Positions 48,312 to 57,448 are shown, counted from the stretch's first letter. The stretch is DNA of 64,000 nucleotides from Streptomyces subrutilus (GCF_008704535.1 NZ_CP023701.1:6242001-6306000), one strand, 5' to 3'. Numbers and translations are program-made. Notes: a model not told the origin generated them from the letters alone.

Positions 48312-51300
48312 GTGCGGAGCGGACACGCGCAGGACCGTCGACGGAAGGCCCTGCTGGAGTGCTGGCGCGCGATCGAACTGTTCAGTCCGCCACCCATCCC
48401 GGCACTTCCTCGCCGCCGCCCAGCCGCGCGCTCCGGGCCGAGGGACGAGTACGTGGCTGACCTGACTCCGGAGCCGGGCCGGGTACCACCGCTCCTGCCG
48501 TGGGCCCCGGACCATCCGGAGACGGGGGCGCGGCGGGCACCGTACGGACGTATGTGGCGGCACGAGGTCTACTGCGGGGTCTTCGATCTGGAGCTGCTCC
48601 GCCAGGCAATGATCGCCGTACTGCCCGCGGGGACCGATCCCGACCCGGGAGTGCCGCAGGCCGAGCTGGTGCTGTCGGGCCAGAGCGCGATGCTCGCGCT
48701 GGTCCTGGACGACGAGGGCCGACCGCTCGAAGACACGTCCGTGATCTCCGCGTGCGCCTGGGCGACCGGTCGCCTCTTCGATCCGGGGCCGTCCGCGCCG
48801 GGGTGGCTGGACGGGTTCGAGGAGCTCGACGACGCGTTCGGCGAGGCGATCGACGCGCTCACGGCCACCGCGATCCCTTACGGCCCCACCGCACCGGCCG
48901 CCGCAACGGCGTCCGGGCGCCGGCCCGACCCGGAGGGCGGGCCGGGAACGTCGGTCGGTGGCGGTGGCGGTGGCGGTGGCGGTGGCGGGAGCTGGCAGCG
49001 GCTGCTCGCCGAGATCCTGGGCGGCGCGGCAGTCGGCGCGGTCGGTGCGCTGTTCGGCGAGGTCGCGGGCGCCGCCGTGCAGGGTGCGGCGGAACCCCTG
49101 GTGCGCCGCGCCGCGGACTGGGCCGCCGCCCGTCGCCCCGCCGAGGAGCAGGTGCGGTCCGGGCGGTCGGACGGCACCCGGGGCGTCCCCGAAGGGTCGT
49201 CGGCCGACGGTCCTGACATGGCGACCGAGGCGGACAACGGGGCTGGCGCCGGTGCCCGCGCACTCGGGTTCGCCGATCTGGTCGCCCTGACCGCGCAGGT
49301 CGCCGACCTGTGCGGGGTACGGGACCACCTGCGGCCGCAGGTGGTCCGGGTGCGCAGCAGGCTGGTCCACCGGCCGCGGGACCCGCAGGCGAAGGTCGCC
49401 GCCGCCGCGCCGTTCCTGAACAGTCTGCTTCCCCCTGATCTGGCCCGGGTGTCCGCGGCCATCGGGAAGGGGATCGGCCCGGCGCTGGAGGCCTACCTGA
49501 CCGAGCTCGACGCCGTCGCCGTGGGGGCTCGGACGGATGTGCGCCGGGAGCGCGGGGTCGTCCTGGAAGGGGTCGCTCCGGACCTGGTTCCGGCCGGCCG
49601 CTGGCCCGCACCGGCGCGGTTCCCGCTCGCGCTGAGCCAGCAGTTCGCGGTCGACCGCATGCTCGCCGACCGGGCCGGAACCGCGGGTGGGATGTTCTCC
49701 GTGAACGGCCCGCCGGGCACGGGCAAGACGACGATGCTGCGGGACCTGGTCGCCGCACTGGTCGTCGAGCGAGCAGCCGTGCTGGCCACGTTCGACCGGC
49801 CCGAGAAGGCGTTCACCGGTCCGCCCTGGCAGGGCAGGGACCGCCAGGGCACCTACCCCCGCACCGTGTCGCGGATCGACCCGCGGCTGACCGGCTTCGA
49901 GATCGTGGTCACCTCCTCCAACAACGGCGCCGTGGAGAACATCACCGCCGAACTGCCCGGCATGGGGGCGCTCGACGAGCTCTGGCACGGCGGCCCCGAC
50001 CACTTCTCCGACCTCGCCTCCGCGCTCCTCGGCGGGCCGGCCTGGGGTCTGGTCGCGGCGGTGCTCGGCAACAAGGCCAACCGCAAGGAGTTCGGAAACC
50101 GGTTCTGGTGGGGCCGGCTGCCGGAGAAGGAGACCGAGGCCCGCTCCGACGCGGGACTGCCGCCGCTGCGCGGCATGCAGGAGGTCCTGCGCGACTGGCT
50201 TCCGCCGAAGCCCCCGCCCGGGGGCCGGCGTCCCGTCACCCCGGCGGACCAGGCCGCGGCCGCGGCGGCGGGTCCCGCCCAGCCCGTGCCGTCGTGGACC
50301 GACGCCGTCGCCGCGTTCCGTACCGCCCAGGCCGAGGTGGAGCGGCTGCGCGCCGGACGCGCCCGGCTGGCCGGGGCACTGGCGGACGTCGAGTCCCCGT
50401 CGGCCGGGCAGCGGATCGCGGACCTGGAAGCCGCCGTGTCCCGGGCCGACCGGCAGGTCGCCGCCGCCACGACGGTCCTGGACCGGGCCGCCACCGCCAC
50501 CGCCGCCGCCCGGACGGCCACGGCGGTGGCCGAGGCCGGATACGGGACGGCCTCCGAACACGTACCGCGGGCCCGCCAGGAGCTGGCCACCGCCCGCGCG
50601 GACCTGTCGGCCGCCCGTGAACTGGCCGCACACCACCGCGAGTACGTGACCGCGCTCACCGCCCGCCACGACGCGCCCCCGGCCGTCGAGCGGGGACTGC
50701 GCGGCGGGCTGCGCCGCCTGCTGCGGAGCGCGGCCGAACGGCAGGCCGCCGAACGGCAGCAGGAGCACACCCAAGCCGAGATCGCGTCCCTGCTCGCCCA
50801 GCAGCGCACCGCGCTCCAGGACTCCCTGGAGCAGATCGCCGCAGCCGTGCGCGCCGAGTCCCTGGCCGCCGACCGGCACACCCGGTCCGGCACCGTCGTC
50901 GACGAGGCCGCCGCCGGCCTCACCGCGGCCCTCGACCACGAACGGGCCGCGAGCGCGCGGGAGGCCGTGGCAGCCGCCGACCTCCGACACGCCCGGCACA
51001 GCGCAGACGCGGCCCGCCGAGACCTGCGGGCCGCCGTGGCCGAACTCGACGGCAGCCACCGCGAACTGCGGGAGGCGGCCCGGACGCTGCCGTCCCTGCC
51101 GCTCGGCTGGTCGCACCTCGCCGAAGCCGACCAGGAACTCGGCTCGCCCTGGTCCGACGAGGCATGGTCCACCGCGCGCAGCGCCCTGTTCCTGCGCGCC
51201 CTCGACCTGCACCGCGCCTTCGTCGCCGGCGCAGCGAAGAAGGTCCGCGGCAACCTCCAGGTCCTCATGGAACTGATGGCCGGCACCAACGGGCACGTAC

Positions 51301-52310
51301 CCGACGAGGAGGTCGAGCACGCGTGGCGGACCCTCTTCTTCCTGGTGCCCGTCGTCTCGACCACGTTCTCCTCCATCGGCAGCATGTTCGCCCGCCTCGG
51401 CCGGGAGTCGATCGGCTGGATCCTCGTCGACGAGGCCGGGCAGGCCACCCCGCAGGCCGCCGCCGGCGCGCTGTGGCGCGCCCGCCGCGCCGTCCTGGTC
51501 GGCGATCCACTCCAACTCGAACCCGTCGTCACCATGCCCACGGCCCTGCAACGCCGGCTGATGCGCGCCTACGGCGTCGACGAGCACTGGCTGCCCTCGG
51601 CCACCTCGGCCCAGGCCGTCGCCGACCGGACCAACCGCTACGGCACCTATCTGCCGGCCCCGGACACCGACGACGAGCACGTCTGGGTGGGCTCCCCGCT
51701 GCGCGTGCACCGCCGCTGCGAAGAGCCGATGTTCACGGTCAGCAACGAGGTCGCCTACGGCGGCCTCATGGTCTACGGCACCGCACCCAAGGCGTTCCCC
51801 GATGCGGAACGGGACGGCCTGCTGCCCAGCCGCTGGCTCAACACCGACGACCCGAGCCGCCCGTCCGAGGCCCCGTGGGGCGAACGCGACCGCCGGGCCT
51901 TCGAGTTCGTCCTCGACCACTTGCACCGGAACGGCGTCACCGTCGACCGCGTGCGCGTCATCGCCCCCTTCCGGGCCCTCGTCGCCGAATGCCAGAAGGT
52001 CTGCCGCGGCCGTGACGGCTGGACGTCCGGACTGATCGAGGAGCGCTGCGCCACCGTCCACCGGGCCCAGGGCAAGGAAGCCGACGTCGTCGTCCTCGTG
52101 CTCGGCGGCGGTCGGCCCGGCGCCCGCGAGTGGGCGGCCCGCACCCCGCACCTGCTCAACGTCGCCGCGAGCCGCGCCAAACGCCGGCTCTACGTCATCG
52201 GCGAGCGCGACCTGTGGGCCCCGCTCCCGCACTTCGACGTCCTCGCCTCCGAGCTGACGGAGTTCCATCACCTCCGCGACCACGCCACCTGGCCGCCGGA
52301 CGGCGAGTAA
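48312..52310 (+). CDS. Very large SF1 (UPF1/DNA2-like) helicase with internal coiled coil
   Basis: A 1332-residue AAA/SF1 helicase. The N-terminus has ALLECWRAIELFSPPPIPAL, a feature of large SF1 proteins. A run of 11 Gly (about 216-226) follows, then a Gly/Ala-rich stretch that could be an amphipathic or membrane-seeking helix (231-262). Walker A is GPPGTGKTT (about 466-474) and a long Ala/Arg/Glu coiled coil spans about 665-945. Walker B is VDEAGQATPQ (about 1040), with VHRAQGKEADVV and NVAASRAKRRLYVIG near the C-terminus. The GTG at 48312 lacks a ribosome site; an out-of-frame ATG at 48283 has one. Possible role in DNA/RNA repair or phage defence. Confidence 0.88.
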   Translation: MRSGHAQDRRRKALLECWRAIELFSPPPIPALPRRRPAARSGPRDEYVADLTPEPGRVPPLLPWAPDHPETGARRAPYGRMWRHEVYCGVFDLELLRQAMIAVLPAGTDPDPGVPQAELVLSGQSAMLALVLDDEGRPLEDTSVISACAWATGRLFDPGPSAPGWLDGFEELDDAFGEAIDALTATAIPYGPTAPAAATASGRRPDPEGGPGTSVGGGGGGGGGGGSWQRLLAEILGGAAVGAVGALFGEVAGAAVQGAAEPLVRRAADWAAARRPAEEQVRSGRSDGTRGVPEGSSADGPDMATEADNGAGAGARALGFADLVALTAQVADLCGVRDHLRPQVVRVRSRLVHRPRDPQAKVAAAAPFLNSLLPPDLARVSAAIGKGIGPALEAYLTELDAVAVGARTDVRRERGVVLEGVAPDLVPAGRWPAPARFPLALSQQFAVDRMLADRAGTAGGMFSVNGPPGTGKTTMLRDLVAALVVERAAVLATFDRPEKAFTGPPWQGRDRQGTYPRTVSRIDPRLTGFEIVVTSSNNGAVENITAELPGMGALDELWHGGPDHFSDLASALLGGPAWGLVAAVLGNKANRKEFGNRFWWGRLPEKETEARSDAGLPPLRGMQEVLRDWLPPKPPPGGRRPVTPADQAAAAAAGPAQPVPSWTDAVAAFRTAQAEVERLRAGRARLAGALADVESPSAGQRIADLEAAVSRADRQVAAATTVLDRAATATAAARTATAVAEAGYGTASEHVPRARQELATARADLSAARELAAHHREYVTALTARHDAPPAVERGLRGGLRRLLRSAAERQAAERQQEHTQAEIASLLAQQRTALQDSLEQIAAAVRAESLAADRHTRSGTVVDEAAAGLTAALDHERAASAREAVAAADLRHARHSADAARRDLRAAVAELDGSHRELREAARTLPSLPLGWSHLAEADQELGSPWSDEAWSTARSALFLRALDLHRAFVAGAAKKVRGNLQVLMELMAGTNGHVPDEEVEHAWRTLFFLVPVVSTTFSSIGSMFARLGRESIGWILVDEAGQATPQAAAGALWRARRAVLVGDPLQLEPVVTMPTALQRRLMRAYGVDEHWLPSATSAQAVADRTNRYGTYLPAPDTDDEHVWVGSPLRVHRRCEEPMFTVSNEVAYGGLMVYGTAPKAFPDAERDGLLPSRWLNTDDPSRPSEAPWGERDRRAFEFVLDHLHRNGVTVDRVRVIAPFRALVAECQKVCRGRDGWTSGLIEERCATVHRAQGKEADVVVLVLGGGRPGAREWAARTPHLLNVAASRAKRRLYVIGERDLWAPLPHFDVLASELTEFHHLRDHATWPPDGE
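48953..48990 (+). repeat. GGTGGC hexamer tandem repeat inside the helicase gene
   Basis: About five GGTGGC units encode the Gly11 run between the N-terminal domain and the Gly/Ala-rich helix. Being in frame with 6-base units, copy-number change would alter linker length without breaking the frame. Confidence 0.85.
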
Positions 52311-52593
52311 CCGCCGACGAGACGGCAGAGCAGAGGCCGCACGGGCGTCACGACACGACGCCGCAAGCCCGACCCGAGGCGCAGACCCACGGGCGCCGGA
52401 CGGTTGCGGACCGGGCAGGCCGACACGTCGGCCGACGGCCGCCTCGCCGCCCGGACGAGGCCGTGCACCAGGAATCGGACGGCACCCACGGGGCCCCGAG
52501 GATCATCGCCGAGCTTCGTCAGGACAGCGGTGAGGCCGTCAACCACCAGCGTGTCACCAGGATCAGCCGGCGGCGCGGTGGGGTGGTCCCGGC

Positions 52594-52789
52594 GTCGATG
52601 GAGGACAGCTCGCCTGCCCTGGTCATCTCCAACAGGCCCACGACGTGCGGGCAGGGGGCGTGCAAGCGCAGCAGCCGGCGGCCGTGTCCACGGGCGAGGC
52701 GGTAGCCCTGGGTGAGGGCGTTGAGGCCAGTGGAATGGCATGTCAGCGGCCAGCTCAACATGCCCACGTACGGCCGATTGTGATGTCAC
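52594..52789 (-). pseudogene. STAS-domain (anti-sigma factor antagonist) remnant with frameshift
   Basis: One frame reads HVELAADMPF, the next reads STGLNALTQGYRLARGHGRR followed by LLRLHAPCPHVVGLLEMTRA. Joined, these match the second half of a STAS domain, where the regulatory Ser lies in D-S-T-G-L-N. The Asp before that Ser is lost at the frameshift, and the N-terminal half of the domain is missing. So this is a decayed SpoIIAA/BldG-like gene. The rest of the 52311-52885 gap (575 bases) shows no gene. Confidence 0.7.
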
Positions 52790-52885
52790 TCTTGCTTACG
52801 GCCCGGGCTCGGCGCCTGATGCGACCCTTCGTATGCGGATGGACGCGACCCGCTGTCGGGCCGCATCGGTGCCGGGAACAGACGG

Positions 52886-53728
52886 TCAGTGGTCTGCGGA
52901 GTGGGCGCCGGCGAGGAGCTGTGCCGTGAGTTCCATACAGCGCATCCGGGCGGGAGAGAAGTCGTAGGGCATTTTGGTGATCGCTTCGAAGGCGCTCATC
53001 TGTGTGTCCTCCTCACCTTTCAGATCGCCGTCGTAGCTCTCGAAGAGCTTCTCCTCGGCCGCGTCCAGCCCAGCTGCCTCGATGGCCTGCTCCAGGGCGG
53101 TCTGTTGGGCGTATCGCCGTACGGCGAGCTCTTCGACGCGTGGGTCGTGGGGATCGGCGCCGTCGTCGAGGGCGGCCTCGGCGGCGTCGAGACGGTCGTC
53201 CTCGGCCCTCAGGTCGGGGTGGGTGGCCAGCACGATGAACACGCTGGCCTGGACGGCGGCGCCCAGCGGGCCGAAGACCCGTTCGGTGACCAGCAGGGTG
53301 TCCAGGTCGGAGGGGCGCAGTGCGTCCGGGGGCAGGTGGCTGAGCCGGTCGGTGACCAGTTCGGAGAGCAGCCCCAGAGGGCTGCCCACCGCCCGCAGGC
53401 GCTGGACAGCCGCGCGCTGACGTTTGCTTTCCGCCTCCCGCGCCGCCAGGGTCTCCTCCAGCCTGCTCAGGATCTCCTCGATGTCCCGGGCTTCGGTGAA
53501 GGCGGCCCGCATGTCGTCCAGGCTGATGCCGGCCGCTGACATCTTGCGGATCCACAGCAGGCGGATCATGTCGTCGTGGCCGTAGCGGCGTCGGCCGTCT
53601 CCGCCTCGTTCCGGTTCCGGCAGCAGGCCGATCTGGTGGTAGTGGCGGACGGCACGCGGGGTGGTCCCGGCGAACGCGGCCGCATCACCGATCTTGACCT
53701 GGCGGGGAGGCGTGATGGAGGGGTACAT
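52886..53728 (-). CDS. MerR family transcriptional regulator
   Basis: A 280-residue regulator. The N-terminal MerR winged helix is KIGDAAAFAGTTPRAVRHYH, then QIGLLPEPERGGDGRRRYGH (residues about 12-51), with a dimerisation coil (ILSRLEETLAAREAESKRQR). A large helical C-terminal domain of about 160 residues is of the kind that binds organic ligands in TipA-like proteins. No metal-binding Cys pattern. ATG at 53728. It lies between pseudogene debris and the enoyl-CoA hydratase gene, on the same strand as the latter but 200 bases away. No target is evident. Confidence 0.88.
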   Translation of the reverse strand: MYPSITPPRQVKIGDAAAFAGTTPRAVRHYHQIGLLPEPERGGDGRRRYGHDDMIRLLWIRKMSAAGISLDDMRAAFTEARDIEEILSRLEETLAAREAESKRQRAAVQRLRAVGSPLGLLSELVTDRLSHLPPDALRPSDLDTLLVTERVFGPLGAAVQASVFIVLATHPDLRAEDDRLDAAEAALDDGADPHDPRVEELAVRRYAQQTALEQAIEAAGLDAAEEKLFESYDGDLKGEEDTQMSAFEAITKMPYDFSPARMRCMELTAQLLAGAHSADH

Positions 53729-53928
53729 CAGACAGGGCCTTTCGTGCTGTGGTGTCCCGACCACATCACATGCCGCTACGACAGGTGCAACAACGACGTG
53801 CGCAAAAGCCGCGGTCACGGCCCGATGCGCGCGGCGTACGGGTTCTGGACAATCGCTGGGGACGATCAGGCGGGGTCGGCCGATTGGCCGGTCCACACCG
53901 ACGCGTACACGGGGTCTTCGTCCGGTTC

Positions 53929-54762
53929 CTATCCGGGCAGACCCCGGAGCAGGCCCTCCAGATCGCGCTCGCCGTCGAGGGTCTGGGCACCGTGGGCCAA
54001 TCCGCCGCGGATGAGACGTTCGGCCTCGGGGCGGGCGAACTGGCCCGCCCATGCGTCGTGCTCCCGCAGGAGACCTTCGGACAGGTCCTCGGGGACGATG
54101 GCGCGCTTGGCCGCTGCGATCACACCCTCGGGCAGGGCGGCGATGTTGCGGGCGAGGCTGTCGACGAGGTCGTCGAGCTCGTCGGCGGGGACGGCCCGGT
54201 TGACCCAGCCGTAGCGCTCCGCGGTTTCGGCGTCGTACAGATCGGCACCCAGCACCGCCTCCAGGGCGCGATTGCGGCCGACCCGGCCGGCGAGATATTG
54301 CGTGCCCCCTCCGCCGGGGACGATGCCCATGAGAGCTTCGATCTGGCCGATCGCGGCACGGCCGATCGCCGCGAACGTCATGTCCGCGGCCGTGACGAAC
54401 TCCGCGCCCCCGCCGCGCGCCATCCCGGCAAGCTTGACGATGGTCACCTGGGGCTGGTGCCGAAGCAGTTCCCCCAGAGCCTGGAAGACGTTGACGCCGT
54501 CCGGAAGGTCGGCCGCGAGCTCGTCGAAAGCGTCCGGAGTGTCGACGAGGGACATGTCGACGTGGGCTATGAAGAACTCCGGATTGGCGCTGTCGAACAC
54601 GATCACCCGGAGCGAGTCGTCGCTTTTCAGCGCGGTCAGCAGGTGCCGGAGGTCGGCCATCAGGGCGACGTTCAGGACGTTGACGGGCGGGTTGTCGAGG
54701 GTGACACGGGCGATGCCGTCCTCGCGACTCACCCGCAGGGTCGGGTAGGCGTCGTGGTTCAT
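53929..54762 (-). CDS. Enoyl-CoA hydratase/isomerase family protein
   Basis: A 277-residue crotonase-fold enzyme. DNPPVNVLN near residue 24, oxyanion-hole GMARGGGAEFVTAADM (about 114-129, with the first catalytic-type Glu), and EALMGIVPGGGGTQYL (about 143-158, with the second). Both Glu positions of hydratases seem present. GGAGAG 6 bases before ATG 54762. Divergent from a small HxlR regulator, with a perfect 7-bp inverted repeat between them, so probably HxlR-controlled. Acyl-CoA substrate unknown. Confidence 0.88.
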   Translation of the reverse strand: MNHDAYPTLRVSREDGIARVTLDNPPVNVLNVALMADLRHLLTALKSDDSLRVIVFDSANPEFFIAHVDMSLVDTPDAFDELAADLPDGVNVFQALGELLRHQPQVTIVKLAGMARGGGAEFVTAADMTFAAIGRAAIGQIEALMGIVPGGGGTQYLAGRVGRNRALEAVLGADLYDAETAERYGWVNRAVPADELDDLVDSLARNIAALPEGVIAAAKRAIVPEDLSEGLLREHDAWAGQFARPEAERLIRGGLAHGAQTLDGERDLEGLLRGLPG

Positions 54763-54785
54763 GGAGCTCTCCGATCGGTACCTGA

Positions 54786-54809
54786 TATGCATCTAGTTCC
54801 TGATGCATA
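54786..54809. promoter_or_regulatory. Inverted repeat TATGCAT-N10-ATGCATA, probable HxlR operator
   Basis: Perfect 7-bp arms (54786-54792 and 54803-54809) in the short divergent region between the enoyl-CoA hydratase gene and the HxlR gene. Strikingly AT-rich for this genome. The dyad is 24 bases from the hydratase start and 75 from the HxlR start, well placed to control both. Confidence 0.75.
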
Positions 54810-54883
54810 CTTACGGTGCGATGGTGAGAGACCGGCGTCAATAACGCACTTTCGGCATCGCAAGGATCGCGAAGGATACCGAC

Positions 54884-55267
54884 ATGGCCACTTCTGAAAA
54901 CGGCGCCGACGCCGGCGTCGTCTACCGGGCCGACTGCCCGAGCCGCCCGATCCTCGACCAGATCGCTGACAAGTGGTCGATGATGGTGATGGCAGTACTC
55001 GACAAGCCCACTCGGTTCAACGAGATCAAGCGCCGCCTCGAAGGCGTGACCCAGCGGGTCTTGACCCAGACCCTGCGCCGTCTGGAGCGCAACGGGATGA
55101 TCACGCGCCGCGTCCTGCCTACCTCCCCGGTGGGGGTCGAGTACTCCCTCACCCCGCTCGGCGAATCCCTCCGGGAGCCGTTCGGCCGGTTGTACGCCTG
55201 GACGGTCGACAACACGGACGAGATTCGGGCGCACCAAACCGAATACGACCAACGCGTTCAGAGCTGA
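54884..55267 (+). CDS. HxlR family transcriptional regulator
   Basis: A 127-residue winged-helix regulator of standard HxlR length. CPSRPILDQIADKWSMMVMA (residues about 18-37) includes the conserved N-terminal Cys that acts as redox or electrophile sensor in some members. TRFNEIKRRLEGVTQRVLTQ and TLRRLERNGMITRRVLP form the recognition region and wing. AAGGA 7 bases before ATG 54884. Divergent from the enoyl-CoA hydratase gene, with a dyad between. Confidence 0.92.
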   Translation: MATSENGADAGVVYRADCPSRPILDQIADKWSMMVMAVLDKPTRFNEIKRRLEGVTQRVLTQTLRRLERNGMITRRVLPTSPVGVEYSLTPLGESLREPFGRLYAWTVDNTDEIRAHQTEYDQRVQS

Positions 55268-55366
55268 GAAGCCGTACCCGAGAACCCCGTCGTCCTGAGC
55301 CGACTCGCTGTGGCCGCCGTTCAGAGTTCCTGGCAAAGGCGTTGGGGACGAGCCGATCAACGCCCG

Positions 55367-55480
55367 CTACCGGTCCGGCTTCTTCAGCAGCGCCAGGTGC
55401 AGTCGGTCCCACGCCCCGGCGTCGTTCCACGCGGCCAGGCGCCGCCGGCAGGTCACAGCGGGTCCGTGGCCCTGCTCCTG
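55367..55480 (-). pseudogene. Fragment of an IS5-type transposase gene
   Basis: About 37 codons read GPAVTCRRRLAAWNDAGAWD followed by RLHLALLKKPDR and a stop. This matches the conserved N-terminal segment of IS5-family transposases, where a T-C-W-R-R-L-x-x-W-x-x-A-G-x-W pattern precedes the DDE catalytic core. The catalytic domain and terminal repeats are absent. The rest of the 55268-55792 gap (525 bases) holds no recognisable gene, so this looks like the scar of an old insertion. Confidence 0.6.
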
Positions 55481-55792
55481 AGGCGGGTATTCCCCGTGGA
55501 TCCCGGTAGTCACCGCGTTGCTGGCCCACATCCATACATCCACGCGGTGAGCGGGCAGTACCAGCTGTCGACGCAGTCGTCTGCGGGGCTGTCGCCGGAG
55601 GTGTGGCCGCGGGTGGTCGGATAGAGCTTGCCCAGTCGGGCCCGCTCTTCACCCGAAAGATCTCCCCGCCCCGTGTCCCGGGCAACAAGCGCCCTACGGG
55701 AGCGTCACACGACCGGTCGGACCCGCCCTGGACCGGACGTGAACCTCGGCCGGCCCGCGCCGCCCGCCGCGCGGAAGTGCCCCTGTGCGTCG

Positions 55793-56671
55793 CTACGAGC
55801 CGGACTCGCCCGCGTGCGGGCTCAGGACGTCCGTGCCGATCAGGGCGAAGAGCAGGATGCCCAGGGCGATGCGGTAGATCACGAACGGCATGAAGCTCTT
55901 CGTGGTGATGAACTTCATGAACCAGGCGATGACGGCGTAGCCCACGAAGAAGGCGATGACCGTCGCGAAGATCGTCGGACCCCAGGAGATGTGGCCGGGG
56001 TTCTCGGCGACGTCCTTGATCTCGAACGCGCCCGAGGCCAGGACGGCCGGGATGGCGAGGAGGAAGGAGTAGCGGGCGGCCGCCTCGCGGGTGAAGCCCA
56101 GCAGCAGACCGCCGGAGATCGTGGCGCCGGAGCGGGAGACGCCAGGGATCAGGGCCATCGCCTGGCACAGGCCGAAGACCAGTCCGTCCTTGACCCCGAG
56201 CTCCTTGAGCGTCTTGCGCTCGCGGATCGCGCGGTGCCGGCCGCCCTCCTCGTCGCGCGCGGCCATGCGGTCGGCGATGCCGAGCACGATGCCCATCACG
56301 ATGAGGGTGGTTGCGGTCAGCCGCAGGTCACGGGCGGGACCCACGATCGCGTCCTTGAACACCAGGCCGAGGACACCGATCGGGATCGATCCGACGATCA
56401 CCAGCCAGCCCATCTTCGCGTCCTGGTCGGACCGCAGGGCCTTGGTGTAGAGGGAGCGGAACCAGGTGGAGACGATCCGCGCGATGTCCTTGCGGAAGTA
56501 GATCAGCACGGCGGCCTCGGTGCCGATCTGGGTGATGGCGGTGAAGGCCGCACCCGGGTCGTGCCAGCCGGCGAACGCCGCGGTCAGCCGCAGGTGGGCA
56601 CTGGAGGAGATCGGGAGGAACTCCGTAAGCCCCTGGACGAGACCGAGGATTAGGGATTCGAACCAGCTCAT
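55793..56671 (-). CDS. uppP: Undecaprenyl-diphosphate phosphatase
   Basis: A 292-residue membrane enzyme that recycles undecaprenyl pyrophosphate for peptidoglycan and polymer synthesis and can give bacitracin resistance. The family motifs are present: LGLVQGLTEFLPISSSAHL (residues 9-27, with catalytic Glu) and GVSRSGATISGGLLLGFTR (about 173-191, with the catalytic Ser/Arg loop). About eight helices. ATG at 56671. The TVP38-family gene lies 48 bases upstream on the same strand and may be co-transcribed. Confidence 0.96.
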   Translation of the reverse strand: MSWFESLILGLVQGLTEFLPISSSAHLRLTAAFAGWHDPGAAFTAITQIGTEAAVLIYFRKDIARIVSTWFRSLYTKALRSDQDAKMGWLVIVGSIPIGVLGLVFKDAIVGPARDLRLTATTLIVMGIVLGIADRMAARDEEGGRHRAIRERKTLKELGVKDGLVFGLCQAMALIPGVSRSGATISGGLLLGFTREAAARYSFLLAIPAVLASGAFEIKDVAENPGHISWGPTIFATVIAFFVGYAVIAWFMKFITTKSFMPFVIYRIALGILLFALIGTDVLSPHAGESGS

Positions 56672-56719
56672 GTCGGGGTGCGCTCGTCCTTGTGATCGTC
56701 GGGAAGTTCGGGTCCGATG

Positions 56720-57448
56720 CTAGGGCCCGTGCGGAGCGGCGCTGACCACAGGGGGGTGCCTGGGCGTCGGTTCGTACGGGCTTTCGTGCGTGCGCGGGGG
56801 AGCCAGCCGGTGCCGCTTGCGCCAGGCGACCGCTCCCGCGGCCACCACGGAGACCACGATGAAGCCGAACGAGGCGAGGAAGGCGGGCGAGCCGGGGGAG
56901 GAGGCGCTGGCCCCGGCGATCACGTACGCGGTGGTGTTCGGGACCACGCCGAGCGCCGTGGCGGAGAGGAACGGGACCCAGCCGCAACGCGACACCGCGG
57001 CGCAGTAGTTCGCCACCACGAACGGGACCCCGGGGAAGAGCCGGACCGCGATCATCGAGCGGAACCCGTGCCGACTGAGCTGGCCGTCGGCCGCCTTGAG
57101 CCAGCGACCGCGCAGGTACGGGCGCAAAGCCTCCTGGCCCATGCAGCGGCCCAGGCCGAAGGCGATGCCGGCGCCGAGCACCGTGCCGCCGACGGCCGCG
57201 ACGAGGCCGAACTGCGTGCCGAAGACGGCTCCCGCCGCCAGGTTGAGGAGGGGGCGGGGGACGAAGGCCGCGGCGCACACGCCGTACACGCCTGCGAACA
57301 GGAGCACCGCCGTGCCCACCGGGAGCCCGGGGGGCCAGCCTTCCGACAGGAGGCGCTGAGGCTCGTACAGCAGCACCCCCACGCCGGCCGCCGCGAGCAG
57401 CACGACGAGGAGCGAGAGCCGGAGCCACGGCGCGAGGAGGAGGGACAT
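56720..57448 (-). CDS. TVP38/TMEM64 (DedA-like) family membrane protein
   Basis: A 242-residue protein with about six helices. The SNARE-associated/VTT motif regions are FVPRPLLNLAAGAVFGTQFG (residues about 62-81) and LFPGVPFVVANYCAAVSRCG (about 138-157). DedA-superfamily members flip or transport lipid carriers; this branch is not well characterised. Its position directly upstream of uppP would fit a role in undecaprenyl-phosphate handling, which is inference. ATG at 57448. Confidence 0.88.
   Translation of the reverse strand: MSLLLAPWLRLSLLVVLLAAAGVGVLLYEPQRLLSEGWPPGLPVGTAVLLFAGVYGVCAAAFVPRPLLNLAAGAVFGTQFGLVAAVGGTVLGAGIAFGLGRCMGQEALRPYLRGRWLKAADGQLSRHGFRSMIAVRLFPGVPFVVANYCAAVSRCGWVPFLSATALGVVPNTTAYVIAGASASSPGSPAFLASFGFIVVSVVAAGAVAWRKRHRLAPPRTHESPYEPTPRHPPVVSAAPHGP

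Noticed and set aside
48267..52283. 1338-codon open frame on the minus strand opposite the helicase
   Set aside because: It is the codon-position shadow of the high-GC helicase gene. The product is repetitive Gly/Val/Arg/Asp with no domain, and the plus strand has clear helicase motifs.
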